Assembly (NCBI RefSeq): GCF_001458775.1
Contig: NZ_CZPZ01000010.1
Coordinates: 1 to 64,000 of the forward strand
DNA length: 64,000 nucleotides
From: Candidatus Nitrospira nitrificans
Lineage (GTDB): Bacteria > Nitrospirota > Nitrospiria > Nitrospirales > Nitrospiraceae
Direction: 5' to 3'
A model generated the notes under the pieces. It did not search any database. It saw nothing but the letters and a program-made list of their open reading frames with translations, and was not told the origin of the DNA. This document shows, one piece after another, positions 17,307 through 25,894 of the stretch; within the stretch, counting starts at the first letter, position 1; each line of letters starts with the position of its first letter. The position numbers were made by a program, and so were the translations under genes.

Positions 17307-18287
17307 ATGGATGTGCTCTCTGAAGTCCTGAAAGCCGTTAAACTGGACGGCGCCGTGTTCTTCAACGGCGAATTCTCATCACCGTGGTGCGCACGCGAGC
17401 CTGACGCGAGCACGTTGGCATCGTTTCTCCCCACCCGTCCGAAGCACGTCATTATCTTTCACCTGGTCACCGAAGGACGAGGCTACGTTCGCCTCGAAGA
17501 GGATGGCCGGGCAGTACCCCTTGAAGCCGGTGATATCGTCATCCTTGCGCATGGCGATGCGCACTTTATGGGCAACGGCCCTTTCGTCACGCCGATCGAC
17601 AGCGCGGAGCAACTGCGGCAGGTGCTGACCGAAGGACATATCATTTCCCATTCCGGAGGTGGGGGAGAACTCACCAAGCTGATCTGCGGCTACCTGACCT
17701 GCGACCCGCAACTCAGCCAGGTCTTCCTCGCCGGACTCCCCCCGATCGTCAAGGTCCATATCCGTGACAGCTCGTCAGGACAATGGTTGGAAGACACCCT
17801 TCGCTATTCCATCGATCACGCTGAGGCCTCCGGCCCAGGCGGCGCCGCCGTCATCGCCAAGTTGTCCGAAGTGTTGTTCGTGGAAACGTTGCGACAGTAC
17901 ATCGCCCAACTGCCGCCCTCTCAGACCGGATGGCTCGCCGGTGTACGTGATCCGGACGTCGGGAAGGCGCTTGCGCTCTTGCACAAGCAGCCATCACAGC
18001 CCTGGACGATCGCTTCGCTGGCTAACGAAGTCGGTCTCTCACGTTCAGTATTGGCCGAGCGATTTCGGCATTATCTTTCCGATACACCGATGGGGTACCT
18101 GACTCGCTGGAGACTGCAGCTCGCCGCTCAAGTCTTGACGTCCAGCTCCAAAAGTGTGGCCGAAGTGGCCGGCGAGGTGGGATATGAGTCGGAACCGTCC
18201 TTCAATCGTGCCTTCAAGAGAGAGTTGGGAATCCCACCCGCTCGGTTCCGCAACCAGACGAGACTCGCTCAGCGTAAGAATGGATAG
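17307..18287 (+). CDS. AraC family transcriptional regulator with cupin sensor domain
   Basis: This 326-aa regulator has an N-terminal cupin_6-type domain (HVIIFHLVTEGRGYVRLEED and GDIVILAHGDAH). The C-terminal part carries two helix-turn-helix units, WTIASLANEVGLSRSVLAER and SVAEVAGEVGYESEPSFNRA, with the family ending FKRELGIPPARFR. It is divergent from the methyltransferase-AhpD operon, a layout typical of a local activator. Related regulators often answer to redox or small organic signals; the effector here is unknown. Confidence 0.93.
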   Translation: MDVLSEVLKAVKLDGAVFFNGEFSSPWCAREPDASTLASFLPTRPKHVIIFHLVTEGRGYVRLEEDGRAVPLEAGDIVILAHGDAHFMGNGPFVTPIDSAEQLRQVLTEGHIISHSGGGGELTKLICGYLTCDPQLSQVFLAGLPPIVKVHIRDSSSGQWLEDTLRYSIDHAEASGPGGAAVIAKLSEVLFVETLRQYIAQLPPSQTGWLAGVRDPDVGKALALLHKQPSQPWTIASLANEVGLSRSVLAERFRHYLSDTPMGYLTRWRLQLAAQVLTSSSKSVAEVAGEVGYESEPSFNRAFKRELGIPPARFRNQTRLAQRKNG

Positions 18288-18467
18288 AGAAAGGGATGAA
18301 ACCCGAGCGAGGCACCCTGAACCCAAGCTCCGACTCAACTACCGCTGAAGTAAGAACGCTGCATGAGATTGTGGGCATCAACCGAGTCTGTCTGCGGCCT
18401 ATCAGAGACTAAAAGAAACAGCGCAGCGACGTAGGGCTTCATACCGCAGGTCGGCGATACCCCCGTT

Positions 18468-18827
18468 CTACGTCTCCATCATTTCCAGTCTGGCATCGAA
18501 TTCATGTCCGCAGGCCGTGCAATGGATGCAATCCGATTCGACGGTGAACTCGTCGGTTCTCATTCCCATGCCTCCGCAATCCGAACAGCGGACAAGCTGG
18601 ACCCGCTCATCGTGCACGGTTTCGTATTGAGTTCCATGCAGACAATAGACCGGCTTTCCATCGAGAAGCCATGGTCGCCCTTGTTTATCGACGACCGGCA
18701 GAGCAAGATAATGATGGTTGACGTAGTCTTCCAGATCCTGCCGGTTCGTGAAGCCATCTTTGATCAACTTGCCTCCCAATGCCTCATAAAGGGCATGACC
18801 TTTCACGATCGCCTTTGTCGGTCCCAT
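18468..18827 (-). CDS. small zinc-ribbon protein of unknown function
   Basis: This 119-aa protein is preceded by GAGGGAG at good spacing. The C-terminal half holds a probable zinc ribbon with Cys81-x2-Cys84 and Cys103-x2-Cys106, plus an extra Cys100. The N-terminal half (KGHALYEALGGKLIKDGF, then DLEDYVNHHYLALPVVDKQG) contains no motif I know. Such proteins often bind nucleic acid or a partner enzyme, but no function can be assigned. It stands alone, with 180 bp before it and 133 bp after. Confidence 0.65.
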   Translation of the reverse strand: MGPTKAIVKGHALYEALGGKLIKDGFTNRQDLEDYVNHHYLALPVVDKQGRPWLLDGKPVYCLHGTQYETVHDERVQLVRCSDCGGMGMRTDEFTVESDCIHCTACGHEFDARLEMMET

Positions 18828-18960
18828 GGCTCCCTCCCTCGTGTAGGTTCAGATCGTCCAACGATTGCGTCTGGGCACACCGATCCTTTCGAATCACACA
18901 GTCTTCACCGTGAAGTTCTACCCAAGCTCATGCCCACAAGGTCGAACCACCCCCATCCGG

Positions 18961-19137
18961 TCATGCGGCTCGCCTGTCGACGGTTGACGATCGGTTCATG
19001 TCACTCGATTCGCCGGCACTGTGCTCTGACTTCTGCTGATCCTCATTGCCGTTGGAAGCGAGCATGCGTATGCATGCAATCAGCATGACCACCAAGGTCG
19101 CAAGGCCGATGACGATTCCCCAATAGGTCCACGACAT
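18961..19137 (-). CDS. 58-aa single-pass membrane protein
   Basis: The frame encodes a protein starting MSWTYWGIVIGLATLVVMLI, a clear transmembrane segment, followed by about 35 polar residues rich in Glu, Gln, Ser and Arg. An AAGG sits 7 nt before the ATG. The size and shape recall small accessory subunits of membrane complexes, but there is no such complex next to it. It starts 3 bp after the stop codon of an uncertain upstream reading frame. I do not recognise a family. Confidence 0.55.
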   Translation of the reverse strand: MSWTYWGIVIGLATLVVMLIACIRMLASNGNEDQQKSEHSAGESSDMNRSSTVDRRAA

Positions 19138-19140
19138 ACA

Positions 19141-19368
19141 TCACCTTCTCGCGCCATGTGACGCGAGTCCTTCGTGAGATTGCGGACACTGGTCGCCGCC
19201 GTGGAATTGCATCAGACGGCTCTGCGCCATCCGGCTTCCCTGCTGCAGGGAATCGGCGTCAGACCGTCTTTGCGCAAACGTGGCTCGGTATGGGGAGGGG
19301 GCCCGTCTGGTGAGACCGTTACACCCAGCAGATCCAGACCGTTGGAACTGTGCTCCACGGAGGACCAT
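19141..19368 (-). CDS. possible small protein upstream of the 58-aa membrane protein
   Basis: The 75-codon frame starting MVLRGAQFQRSGSAGCNGL has a very good ribosome binding site (GGAGGTG, 6 nt before ATG), and its stop falls 3 bp before the next ATG. The protein, rich in Arg, Gln and Ser and low in hydrophobics, does not look like a typical folded domain. It may be a short translated leader or chance. The remaining 183 bp up to 19551 shows no other feature. Confidence 0.3.
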   Translation of the reverse strand: MVLRGAQFQRSGSAGCNGLTRRAPSPYRATFAQRRSDADSLQQGSRMAQSRLMQFHGGDQCPQSHEGLASHGARR

Positions 19369-19551
19369 AATCACCACCTCCAAGACGAGGCGGTCGAGAA
19401 GTTATGGTGCTAGCCTACGCCCAGAGAATAAACAGGTCAAGGGGGCGAATTCCGCCGCCTTCGCGATGGACGCGTTTCCGTCAACGCAGTAGAATGAGAT
19501 CGCTTTTTTCGCCCTGATCATCTCACTCCATGTTGAGAGGGCGTTCGCACG

Positions 19552-20007
19552 ATGACGATACAATTCAGCCGTATCTTCCTGATGGTGATGATCGGTATCG
19601 GATGTCTCGATCTCGGGACACGTTCCGAGGCCGCAACGACGCCCTGTTCGCTTTTAACGGATGCGGAAATCGAGCAAATCGTCGGCAAGCTCGTAGGGAC
19701 ACCGAGGGCCGGCGAGGAGGGAAGGGCTGTCTGGTGCAATTATGAATTCACAAACGGCAAGGATGCCATGGAGGTCTGGATCTTTCCCGCCGACGGCATC
19801 GAGCGCGCGCGTAAAGAAGCGAAGAAGCCCGCGCCCCTCAAAGGCCTCGGTGAGGATGCGTTCGTCGAGCGCGGCAGGCATGGACTCGATTATGTCGATC
19901 TCTTTATCAGAAAAGGGAAGACGACCATCCAGCTTTCGCTCAAAGAAACGGCGGGGGATGAGGAAAAGCTCAAGACGCTCGGGAGGAAGGCGGTCGACCG
20001 GTTGTAA
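19552..20007 (+). CDS. secreted protein with PCS-L-T motif
   Basis: This 151-aa protein has an N-terminal signal peptide ending near TRSEAATTP. The mature part starts PCSLLTDAEIEQIVGKLVGT and has a second Cys in AVWCNYEF, so a disulfide is likely in the periplasm. The same layout (PCS-L-T near the start, a later Cys-x-Tyr, and a final segment on repeated Thr-Thr-Ile) occurs in the gene at 30450. It may belong to the DUF3558-like group. No function is known. The gene stands alone. Confidence 0.65.
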   Translation: MTIQFSRIFLMVMIGIGCLDLGTRSEAATTPCSLLTDAEIEQIVGKLVGTPRAGEEGRAVWCNYEFTNGKDAMEVWIFPADGIERARKEAKKPAPLKGLGEDAFVERGRHGLDYVDLFIRKGKTTIQLSLKETAGDEEKLKTLGRKAVDRL

Positions 20008-20252
20008 GGATACACCGATATCATTGAGAAGGAAGAACCTCTTTGCGCAAGACGAGGGGCGTGATTGGGCAGATTCGCGAAGGCACCCCCCATATGTTCA
20101 CGGCGCCATTATGCGCCGCGCCGGCCAAGATTCCGTCGTGGGGAAAGCTCCCCTCGGTGCGCTCGACCTGTTGATGGCCATGCCTTTTCTTGTCGGCTAC
20201 CGATGGGAATGCTGATTCGATTTTGTGAGCTTGTCGATGAAGGGAGTCGTCC

Positions 20253-20777
20253 ATGATCAGGCTGAGACTGGGTATGTGGTGTGTCCTGACACTGTTCATC
20301 GGCGTCCCGACCACCGCAATCGGATCGGAACCTTCCGATCCAGAGTCGGCCATCCGTCTGATGGTTCGCGCCAATGCCGAAAAAGATTTACCGACGCTCT
20401 CACGACTGATGGCCCACGATGCCGATATCATCAGTTACGGGGTCGCCGGCCGTAAGTATGTCGGCTGGACGGAGCTTGAGGAGGGCATGAGGGAGGAATT
20501 CATCAATTCCCAGAAACTGGAGATTCCGATCAATGAGCTGAAGGTCTGGATCAAAGGAGATCTGGCTTGGTATGCGATGGAGCTCGACTATATACGCTAT
20601 GTTGTCGATGGATCTGCATTGAAACGGACCGTGCTTCCGATGCGGGAAACGGGGGTGCTCGAACGCCGCAATGGCCATTGGCAATTGTTGTCGTGGCACG
20701 AATCGTTTCGGTCTGCTCAGTTCGGCGGGTCTCTTGCTTCACCGCCCGCTGCATCTTCCAGTCCAGCTCGACAATAA
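20253..20777 (+). CDS. secreted NTF2/SnoaL-like domain protein
   Basis: This 174-aa protein has a signal peptide ending near AIGSEP. The rest fits the SnoaL_3/DUF4440 cone fold: SAIRLMVRANAEKDLPTLSR, MAHDADIISYGVAGRKYVGW and ERRNGHWQLLSWHESF. Members bind or turn over small molecules, or serve as stress proteins; the ligand is unknown. A GAAGGGAG precedes the ATG. The tail is a low-complexity Ala/Ser/Pro stretch. Confidence 0.8.
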   Translation: MIRLRLGMWCVLTLFIGVPTTAIGSEPSDPESAIRLMVRANAEKDLPTLSRLMAHDADIISYGVAGRKYVGWTELEEGMREEFINSQKLEIPINELKVWIKGDLAWYAMELDYIRYVVDGSALKRTVLPMRETGVLERRNGHWQLLSWHESFRSAQFGGSLASPPAASSSPARQ

Positions 20778-20834
20778 AGAAACATTGCACTTAGACAGTG
20801 GCGCCCTCATAGCCGAACTTGATAGAGTGCGGCG

Positions 20835-21155
20835 ATGGAATCCGAAGAATCAGCCACAACGACGGAACTGCGGGTGAGCTACCGTTATATCAAGGACCAC
20901 CCCTGGGTCGTGACGGCCGTGAATGGCTTTCTCTCTGCCTACTTCATGGAGCAGCCCGGTTTTCGCGTGCAACGCCATTTCGATGAATTGGAATCCGGCA
21001 TGCACGTGTGGATCTGCGACGTCCCCAGCGCAATGAAGGTGACGACGCTCTTACGAAGACTGCAAGCCGATATTCCTCCCTGCCGGTACAGTCAGACCGC
21101 AGGAACACCGACTGACCGTCCGCAGTATGTCGTCGATTCTCTTGAGCAACACTGA
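20835..21155 (+). CDS. hypothetical protein
   Basis: This 106-aa soluble protein starts MESEESATTTELRVSYRYIK. It has no signal peptide or membrane segment. I do not recognise a domain. The composition (mixed helix and strand, aromatic residues spaced along HPWVVTAVNGFLSAYFMEQP) suggests a folded protein rather than a chance frame. It lies 57 bp after the SnoaL-like gene and 71 bp before the lysine operon on the same strand. Confidence 0.5.
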   Translation: MESEESATTTELRVSYRYIKDHPWVVTAVNGFLSAYFMEQPGFRVQRHFDELESGMHVWICDVPSAMKVTTLLRRLQADIPPCRYSQTAGTPTDRPQYVVDSLEQH

Positions 21156-21226
21156 CGACGCTCCCTGTCCGTTGCTCCTTTTCTCAAAGCCAGTGGTCAG
21201 AATTCTCCGGTGGAGTATAATGCCTC

Positions 21227-22318
21227 ATGATGCATCGCGTGCTCGTCCTCGGCGCAGGCAAAATCGGGTCTCTGATTGCCTGCCTGCTCAATCAACATGG
21301 CCGGTACGAGATCCATCTCGGCGACATGACCCTGGATGCGCCGAAGCATCTGGTCGAACATCTCGGGTTGGAGCGGGTCACTCCCTGTTTGTTGGATGTA
21401 CGGCATCCGGATGCCGTCGGCACCTATCTCTCAGCGCATCGATTCGACGCGGTTCTTTCGAGCCTCCCCTATTTCTGTAATCCGACCGTTGCCGGTCTGG
21501 CCCTGACCCATCATCTGCACTACTTCGACCTGACGGAAGATGTCGAGGTCACGAACCAGATCAAGGTCTTGAGCACCGGCGCCACGCATGCCTTTGTGCC
21601 GCAATGTGGGCTTGCGCCCGGCTTCATCAGTATCGTGGCGCACGAACTGATGACCCACTTTGAAACGCTGGATACCGTCAAGATGCGGGTCGGCGCGTTG
21701 CCGGTCCATCCCAGCAATGCCCTCAAGTATTCGCTCACCTGGTCGACCGATGGACTCATTAATGAGTACGGCAATGTGTGCTACGGGATCGAGGAAGGCG
21801 AGAAAGTCCCGCTGCAACCTCTCGAAGGGTACGAAACCATCGAGTTGGACGGGCTGCTGTATGAAGCCTTCAACACGTCAGGTGGCTTGGGTACCTTGGC
21901 CGACAGTTATGCCGGGAAAGTCCGAACCATGAACTACAAGACGCTCCGTTATCCCGGCCACTGCGACAAAATTCACCTCTTGATGAAAGACCTCAAGCTC
22001 AACGAAGACCGAGAGACCCTGAAGCGTGTCCTTGAGCATGCCGTTCCCCAGACGCTGCAGGACGTCGTCTTGGTTTATGCCTCGGTGACGGGCAAGAACG
22101 AGGATGGATTCTTCGAGGAGAATTACGTGAAAAAAGTGTATCCGCAATGTATCAAGGGCAAACTCTGGTCGGCGATCCAAGTGACGACCGCGTCGAGTAT
22201 CTGCTGCGTCCTCGATCTTGTGTTGAGCCACCCATCGGCGTACCATGGATTCGTCACTCAGGAATCCATATTACTGAAGGATTTCTTGGCCAATGAATTT
22301 GGAGTCTGCTTCCGATGA
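21227..22318 (+). CDS. saccharopine dehydrogenase family protein, probable lysine 6-dehydrogenase
   Basis: This 363-aa protein has an N-terminal Rossmann unit (RVLVLGAGKIGSLIACLL), the saccharopine-dehydrogenase core (SSLPYFCNPTVAGLALTHHL and QCGLAPGFISIVAHEL), and a C-terminal domain with NYKTLRYPGHCDKIHLLMKD. Family members either form or cleave saccharopine or oxidise lysine at the epsilon carbon to give allysine (2-aminoadipate semialdehyde). The length is close to known lysine 6-dehydrogenases. The next gene encodes an allysine-type aldehyde dehydrogenase and overlaps it by ATGA, which supports lysine catabolism over lysine synthesis. Confidence 0.85.
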   Translation: MMHRVLVLGAGKIGSLIACLLNQHGRYEIHLGDMTLDAPKHLVEHLGLERVTPCLLDVRHPDAVGTYLSAHRFDAVLSSLPYFCNPTVAGLALTHHLHYFDLTEDVEVTNQIKVLSTGATHAFVPQCGLAPGFISIVAHELMTHFETLDTVKMRVGALPVHPSNALKYSLTWSTDGLINEYGNVCYGIEEGEKVPLQPLEGYETIELDGLLYEAFNTSGGLGTLADSYAGKVRTMNYKTLRYPGHCDKIHLLMKDLKLNEDRETLKRVLEHAVPQTLQDVVLVYASVTGKNEDGFFEENYVKKVYPQCIKGKLWSAIQVTTASSICCVLDLVLSHPSAYHGFVTQESILLKDFLANEFGVCFR

Positions 22319-23844
22319 GCACGAATCATACTGCGCTCCGAGACCTGGGCATTCAAGCCGTGAATTCCGGCGGGAGCACCGGCAATGCCTGGTGGTCCGG
22401 TCGTAATACGGGATCCCTCCTCCCCTCGATCAATCCTTCGACCGGGGAGCAAATCGCCGGCGTCTACCCCTGTTCATCCGATGATTATCAACGGATCGTG
22501 AAAGAGTCGGTTGAGGCGTTCCGCGCGTGGCGCATGGTCCCGGCGCCGAAGCGGGGCGAGGTCGTCCGGCTCATCGGCCACGCCTTGCGCGAGAAGAAGG
22601 ATCAATTGGGCACGCTCGTCTCATTGGAAGTCGGCAAGATCAAGGCGGAGGGCGACGGTGAAGTGCAGGAGATGATCGACATGGCGGATTTCGCCGTCGG
22701 TCAGTCGCGGATGCTCTACGGCGTCACGATGCAGTCCGAGCGGCCGGCCCACCGGATGAGCGAGCAGTGGCATCCGTTAGGACCGGTCGGCGTGATCACC
22801 GCGTTCAATTTTCCTGTCGCCGTGTGGGCCTGGAATGCGTTTGTGGCGGCCATTGCCGGCGATACGGTGATCTGGAAGCCGTCACCGAAGGCGCCGCTCT
22901 GCGCCGTGGCCGTTCAACAAATTTGCAATCGCGTGATGCAGCAACTCGGCTATTCCGGAATTTTTTCGCTGTTCATCGCCGATCAACCGACGCTGGCGGA
23001 ACAGATGGTGCAGGACCATCGGCTCCCGCTGATTTCCTTCACGGGCTCGGTGCCGGTCGGGCGTCGAGTCGCCGCCGCGGTCGGCCAGCGGTTGGGACGC
23101 GCGCTGCTCGAACTCAGCGGCAACAATGCCGTGATCGTCGACGAGACTGCCGACTTGGACCTGGCCGCGCGCGCGATTGTGTTCGGTGCCGTCGGGACGG
23201 CCGGTCAGCGGTGCACGACGACCAGGCGTCTGATTGTCCATGAATCACGCTATGAAGAATTGGTCGGCAGACTCGTGAAGGCCTATGCCCAAGTGCAGAT
23301 CGGCAATCCTCTTGAAAAGAATGTGCTCATGGGGCCGCTCATCGACCATGTGGCGGTGGAAGGCTATCGTGCCGCGCTGGACGAGATTAAGAAGGAGGGC
23401 GGCGAGATTCTCTGCGGTGGCCGCGTCCTGAGTCGGGCCGGGTTTTTCGTCGAGCCCACGATCGTGCGGGCGCAGAATCACTGGCCCGTCGTCCAACGCG
23501 AAACCTTCGCGCCGATTCTGTATGTCATGACCTTCCAGACGATCGATGACGCGATTCAGATGCAGAACGACGTGCCCCAGGGGCTCTCCTCCGCCATGTT
23601 CTCCACTCATCTGCGTCATGGCGAACGGTTTCTCTCGGCCGCCGGCAGCGATTGCGGCATCGCCAACGTCAATATCGGAACCTCGGGAGCCGAGATCGGC
23701 GGGGCATTCGGTGGAGAAAAGGAAACAGGGGGCGGCCGCGAAGCTGGCTCGGATTCCTGGAAAGCCTATATGCGCCGTCAGACCAACACCGTCAACTGGG
23801 GAACGGAGTTGCCGCTGGCGCAAGGCATTAAGTTTGGATCTTGA
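22315..23844 (+). CDS. aldehyde dehydrogenase, ALDH7-type (2-aminoadipate semialdehyde / P6C dehydrogenase)
   Basis: This 509-aa enzyme oxidises an aldehyde to the acid with NAD(P)+. Asn165 in AFNFPVAVWAWN, Lys188 in WKPSPKAPL, Glu266 in LELSGNN and the nucleophile Cys300 in GTAGQRCTTTRRL are all present. The GQRCTTTRRL pattern and the end (ALDH7 antiquitin/AmaB type) point to 2-aminoadipate semialdehyde as substrate. It overlaps the preceding dehydrogenase gene by 4 bp and is followed 13 bp later by a VOC gene, so all three are one operon. Confidence 0.92.
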   Translation: MSTNHTALRDLGIQAVNSGGSTGNAWWSGRNTGSLLPSINPSTGEQIAGVYPCSSDDYQRIVKESVEAFRAWRMVPAPKRGEVVRLIGHALREKKDQLGTLVSLEVGKIKAEGDGEVQEMIDMADFAVGQSRMLYGVTMQSERPAHRMSEQWHPLGPVGVITAFNFPVAVWAWNAFVAAIAGDTVIWKPSPKAPLCAVAVQQICNRVMQQLGYSGIFSLFIADQPTLAEQMVQDHRLPLISFTGSVPVGRRVAAAVGQRLGRALLELSGNNAVIVDETADLDLAARAIVFGAVGTAGQRCTTTRRLIVHESRYEELVGRLVKAYAQVQIGNPLEKNVLMGPLIDHVAVEGYRAALDEIKKEGGEILCGGRVLSRAGFFVEPTIVRAQNHWPVVQRETFAPILYVMTFQTIDDAIQMQNDVPQGLSSAMFSTHLRHGERFLSAAGSDCGIANVNIGTSGAEIGGAFGGEKETGGGREAGSDSWKAYMRRQTNTVNWGTELPLAQGIKFGS

Positions 23845-23857
23845 ATGAGGTGTGACC

Positions 23858-24454
23858 ATGGATGAGGCCCAAGCCCTGGAGAGTCTGATGGAGCGGATGG
23901 TCGCCGACTATCTGGCGAGAAATCGTGCCGCCACGGTACTGAAAACGATGCTCGACGAAACGGGTGTGGGATTTTCTCCTCTCATCGACCATGTCACGAT
24001 TCGGACGCTCGATATCGACCGAGGAGCCGAACCATTCGTCGAACTCGGCTATGCCTACGATGAAACCTTGCAGTACGACGATTGGTACGCGAAGGTCTAT
24101 CGGAAGCCCGGCTACCCGGCGCTTTTTGTCGACCAGGCCTATCCGGATGAACGAGGCACGACCAGCATCATTCCCGGTTGGGTCGATAAATTCGGCGACA
24201 AGGTCTTTCATCACGTCGCCGTTCGGGTGGAGGATATCGACAAGGCGGTGGAGCGGCTCAAACACAAAGGCGTCGTGTTTGCCGGCAACATTGTCGGCGA
24301 GCGCGGAGGCCATCTCCGGCAGATCTTTTCTTCCCCGGAGATGGTGGAGGGCCGGCCGTTCTCCGTGCTGGAGTTGACGGAGCGGCACCGAGGCTACCTC
24401 GGCTTCCTCCCCCCTCAGGCCGACAGTTTGATGAAATCTTCGACCGGCCGCTAA
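23858..24454 (+). CDS. compact VOC-fold protein, candidate 2-oxoadipate dioxygenase/decarboxylase analogue
   Basis: The ATG at 23858 follows GAGGTG; a GTG six bases earlier is possible. The 198-aa protein is VOC-like with probable metal ligands His45 in PLIDHVTIRTL, His119 in FHHVAVRVED and Glu172 in SVLELTER. Arg49 stands four residues after His45, the same spacing as the metal His and substrate Arg of HglS (DUF1338), which turns 2-oxoadipate into 2-hydroxyglutarate. It is less than half the length of HglS. The operon position, right after lysine-to-aminoadipate genes, fits that step. The assignment is inference; a glyoxalase-like role is possible. Confidence 0.7.
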   Translation: MDEAQALESLMERMVADYLARNRAATVLKTMLDETGVGFSPLIDHVTIRTLDIDRGAEPFVELGYAYDETLQYDDWYAKVYRKPGYPALFVDQAYPDERGTTSIIPGWVDKFGDKVFHHVAVRVEDIDKAVERLKHKGVVFAGNIVGERGGHLRQIFSSPEMVEGRPFSVLELTERHRGYLGFLPPQADSLMKSSTGR

Positions 24455-24509
24455 GCTGCTCCATGGTTTCAGTTCATATCCTTCAGACTTCTCCTCCTGT
24501 TCCGCGAAC

Positions 24510-25739
24510 CTAACGCAGGAGCTTTTTCCCTTCTTCGATGGCTTTCAGCCAGGGCTCGGGAAGATCCACGATGTACGGCAGGAGGGGCACCATCGGTCCG
24601 AGCGCCGAACCGACCAGCTCCGAGAACGATCGCAGGTCGAACGGCACGACGCGCATCTTGTGAATGTGGTCGTACACCTGGTTCAGCGCGTTGAGCCCCG
24701 CCAAGTCGCTCCCGCTCATCAACTCGTAGTGGCCGCTCGTGCAAGCCTTAAGCCATTTTTCTTCGAAGGCTTTCGCCCGCTCCATTGAGCGTTCTTGAAA
24801 CATTTCCAACGCGCGCGACTTGGCATGATAGAGCTGCTTGGTGAACATGAACAGCGGCAGCGTGAACAGCAACGGCGCGCCGATCACGAAGCTCGCCGCG
24901 TATCCCCAGACCGAAAGCACGAAAATCGTGGCTCCTTCGAATTTCAGTTTATAGAGAATGGTCGGCGCGACATAGCTGATGCCGTAAGCCAGAATGACCA
25001 GGCCGAATTTCGTTTGCGCGTCGCTGAGAAACCCGATGCCGCCGGTTTTGTCCGGATGCGAGGCGACGAGATTCAATCGAAGCCTCGACAGTCGATAGAG
25101 GTACCAGCTCCATATCCCGATTTTCCACGACCAGCGCAACCACCAATACGTGGTCAAGGGACCTACAACCGCGAAGAGGTACAAGCCTGGCCAGGTGAGC
25201 GATTGCCGGTGATTGATCGGATCCATCGCATGCCAGGTATTGCGATCGTTTTGCATTTCCGGAATCATCCACGCGGCGGTCACACCATACGCAAGAACGA
25301 TGCACACCAATTCCGGCCCCAGCCGTTTGCGAAGCTGCTCGACCCGACCGTTCAGGTGAAATAGACGAACGGCGTCTCCGACTTCGACGACACCGGTGGT
25401 CAGGAAACAGCGCGCCGCGTCCCGTGTTTGTCCGTCGATAACCCGCTCGGCAACAAGAAACATCGGTAGGCCGATGAGCAGTTGACCATAGGCGGCAAAG
25501 TCCAGAAAGAAATTTTGGCCCGGCGGCTGAATCCAATGCACCTCCGAGACGATGGCCAGCAGCGCGAGCGGAATCCACGTGACGGCAATCAAGAGGAGGC
25601 TCCGTTTCACCAAATCCAGAGCGCGATAGGTGCCCATGTCGAGCGCCGCAAAGACCCGCGACACGAGATCGCCTTCGAAGAGAGAAAATCCGCGATGATC
25701 GGAAAATTCAGCGTGGACTGACTGGAGCGCGGTCGTCAT
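24510..25739 (-). CDS. multi-pass membrane protein of unknown function
   Basis: From the ATG at 25739 this is a 409-aa protein with about six hydrophobic segments, for example SLLLIAVTWIPLALLAIV, YGQLLIGLPMFLVAERVI and FVIGAPLLFTLPLFMF. The C-terminal 100 residues (HAKSRALEMFQERSMERAKA and on) are soluble and helical. No transporter or enzyme signature is recognised. The TTG at 25781 would add 14 residues. The gene is convergent with the lysine operon and downstream of the Sel1 genes, but not tightly linked to them. Confidence 0.65.
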   Translation of the reverse strand: MTTALQSVHAEFSDHRGFSLFEGDLVSRVFAALDMGTYRALDLVKRSLLLIAVTWIPLALLAIVSEVHWIQPPGQNFFLDFAAYGQLLIGLPMFLVAERVIDGQTRDAARCFLTTGVVEVGDAVRLFHLNGRVEQLRKRLGPELVCIVLAYGVTAAWMIPEMQNDRNTWHAMDPINHRQSLTWPGLYLFAVVGPLTTYWWLRWSWKIGIWSWYLYRLSRLRLNLVASHPDKTGGIGFLSDAQTKFGLVILAYGISYVAPTILYKLKFEGATIFVLSVWGYAASFVIGAPLLFTLPLFMFTKQLYHAKSRALEMFQERSMERAKAFEEKWLKACTSGHYELMSGSDLAGLNALNQVYDHIHKMRVVPFDLRSFSELVGSALGPMVPLLPYIVDLPEPWLKAIEEGKKLLR

Positions 25740-25894
25740 TATACCAACCACTACGTGGAGGAGCAGGCCCAGCGGGGCCAACTATACCATCCTCATCGGA
25801 ATGGTTGCATCCGGCCGCTTGAAAAGCGGCCGGTGTTCGTCGGCGGATGCCGTCACCCCCCACGGTAAGCTTTGAAAAAAGTCGTGCGACTCCG

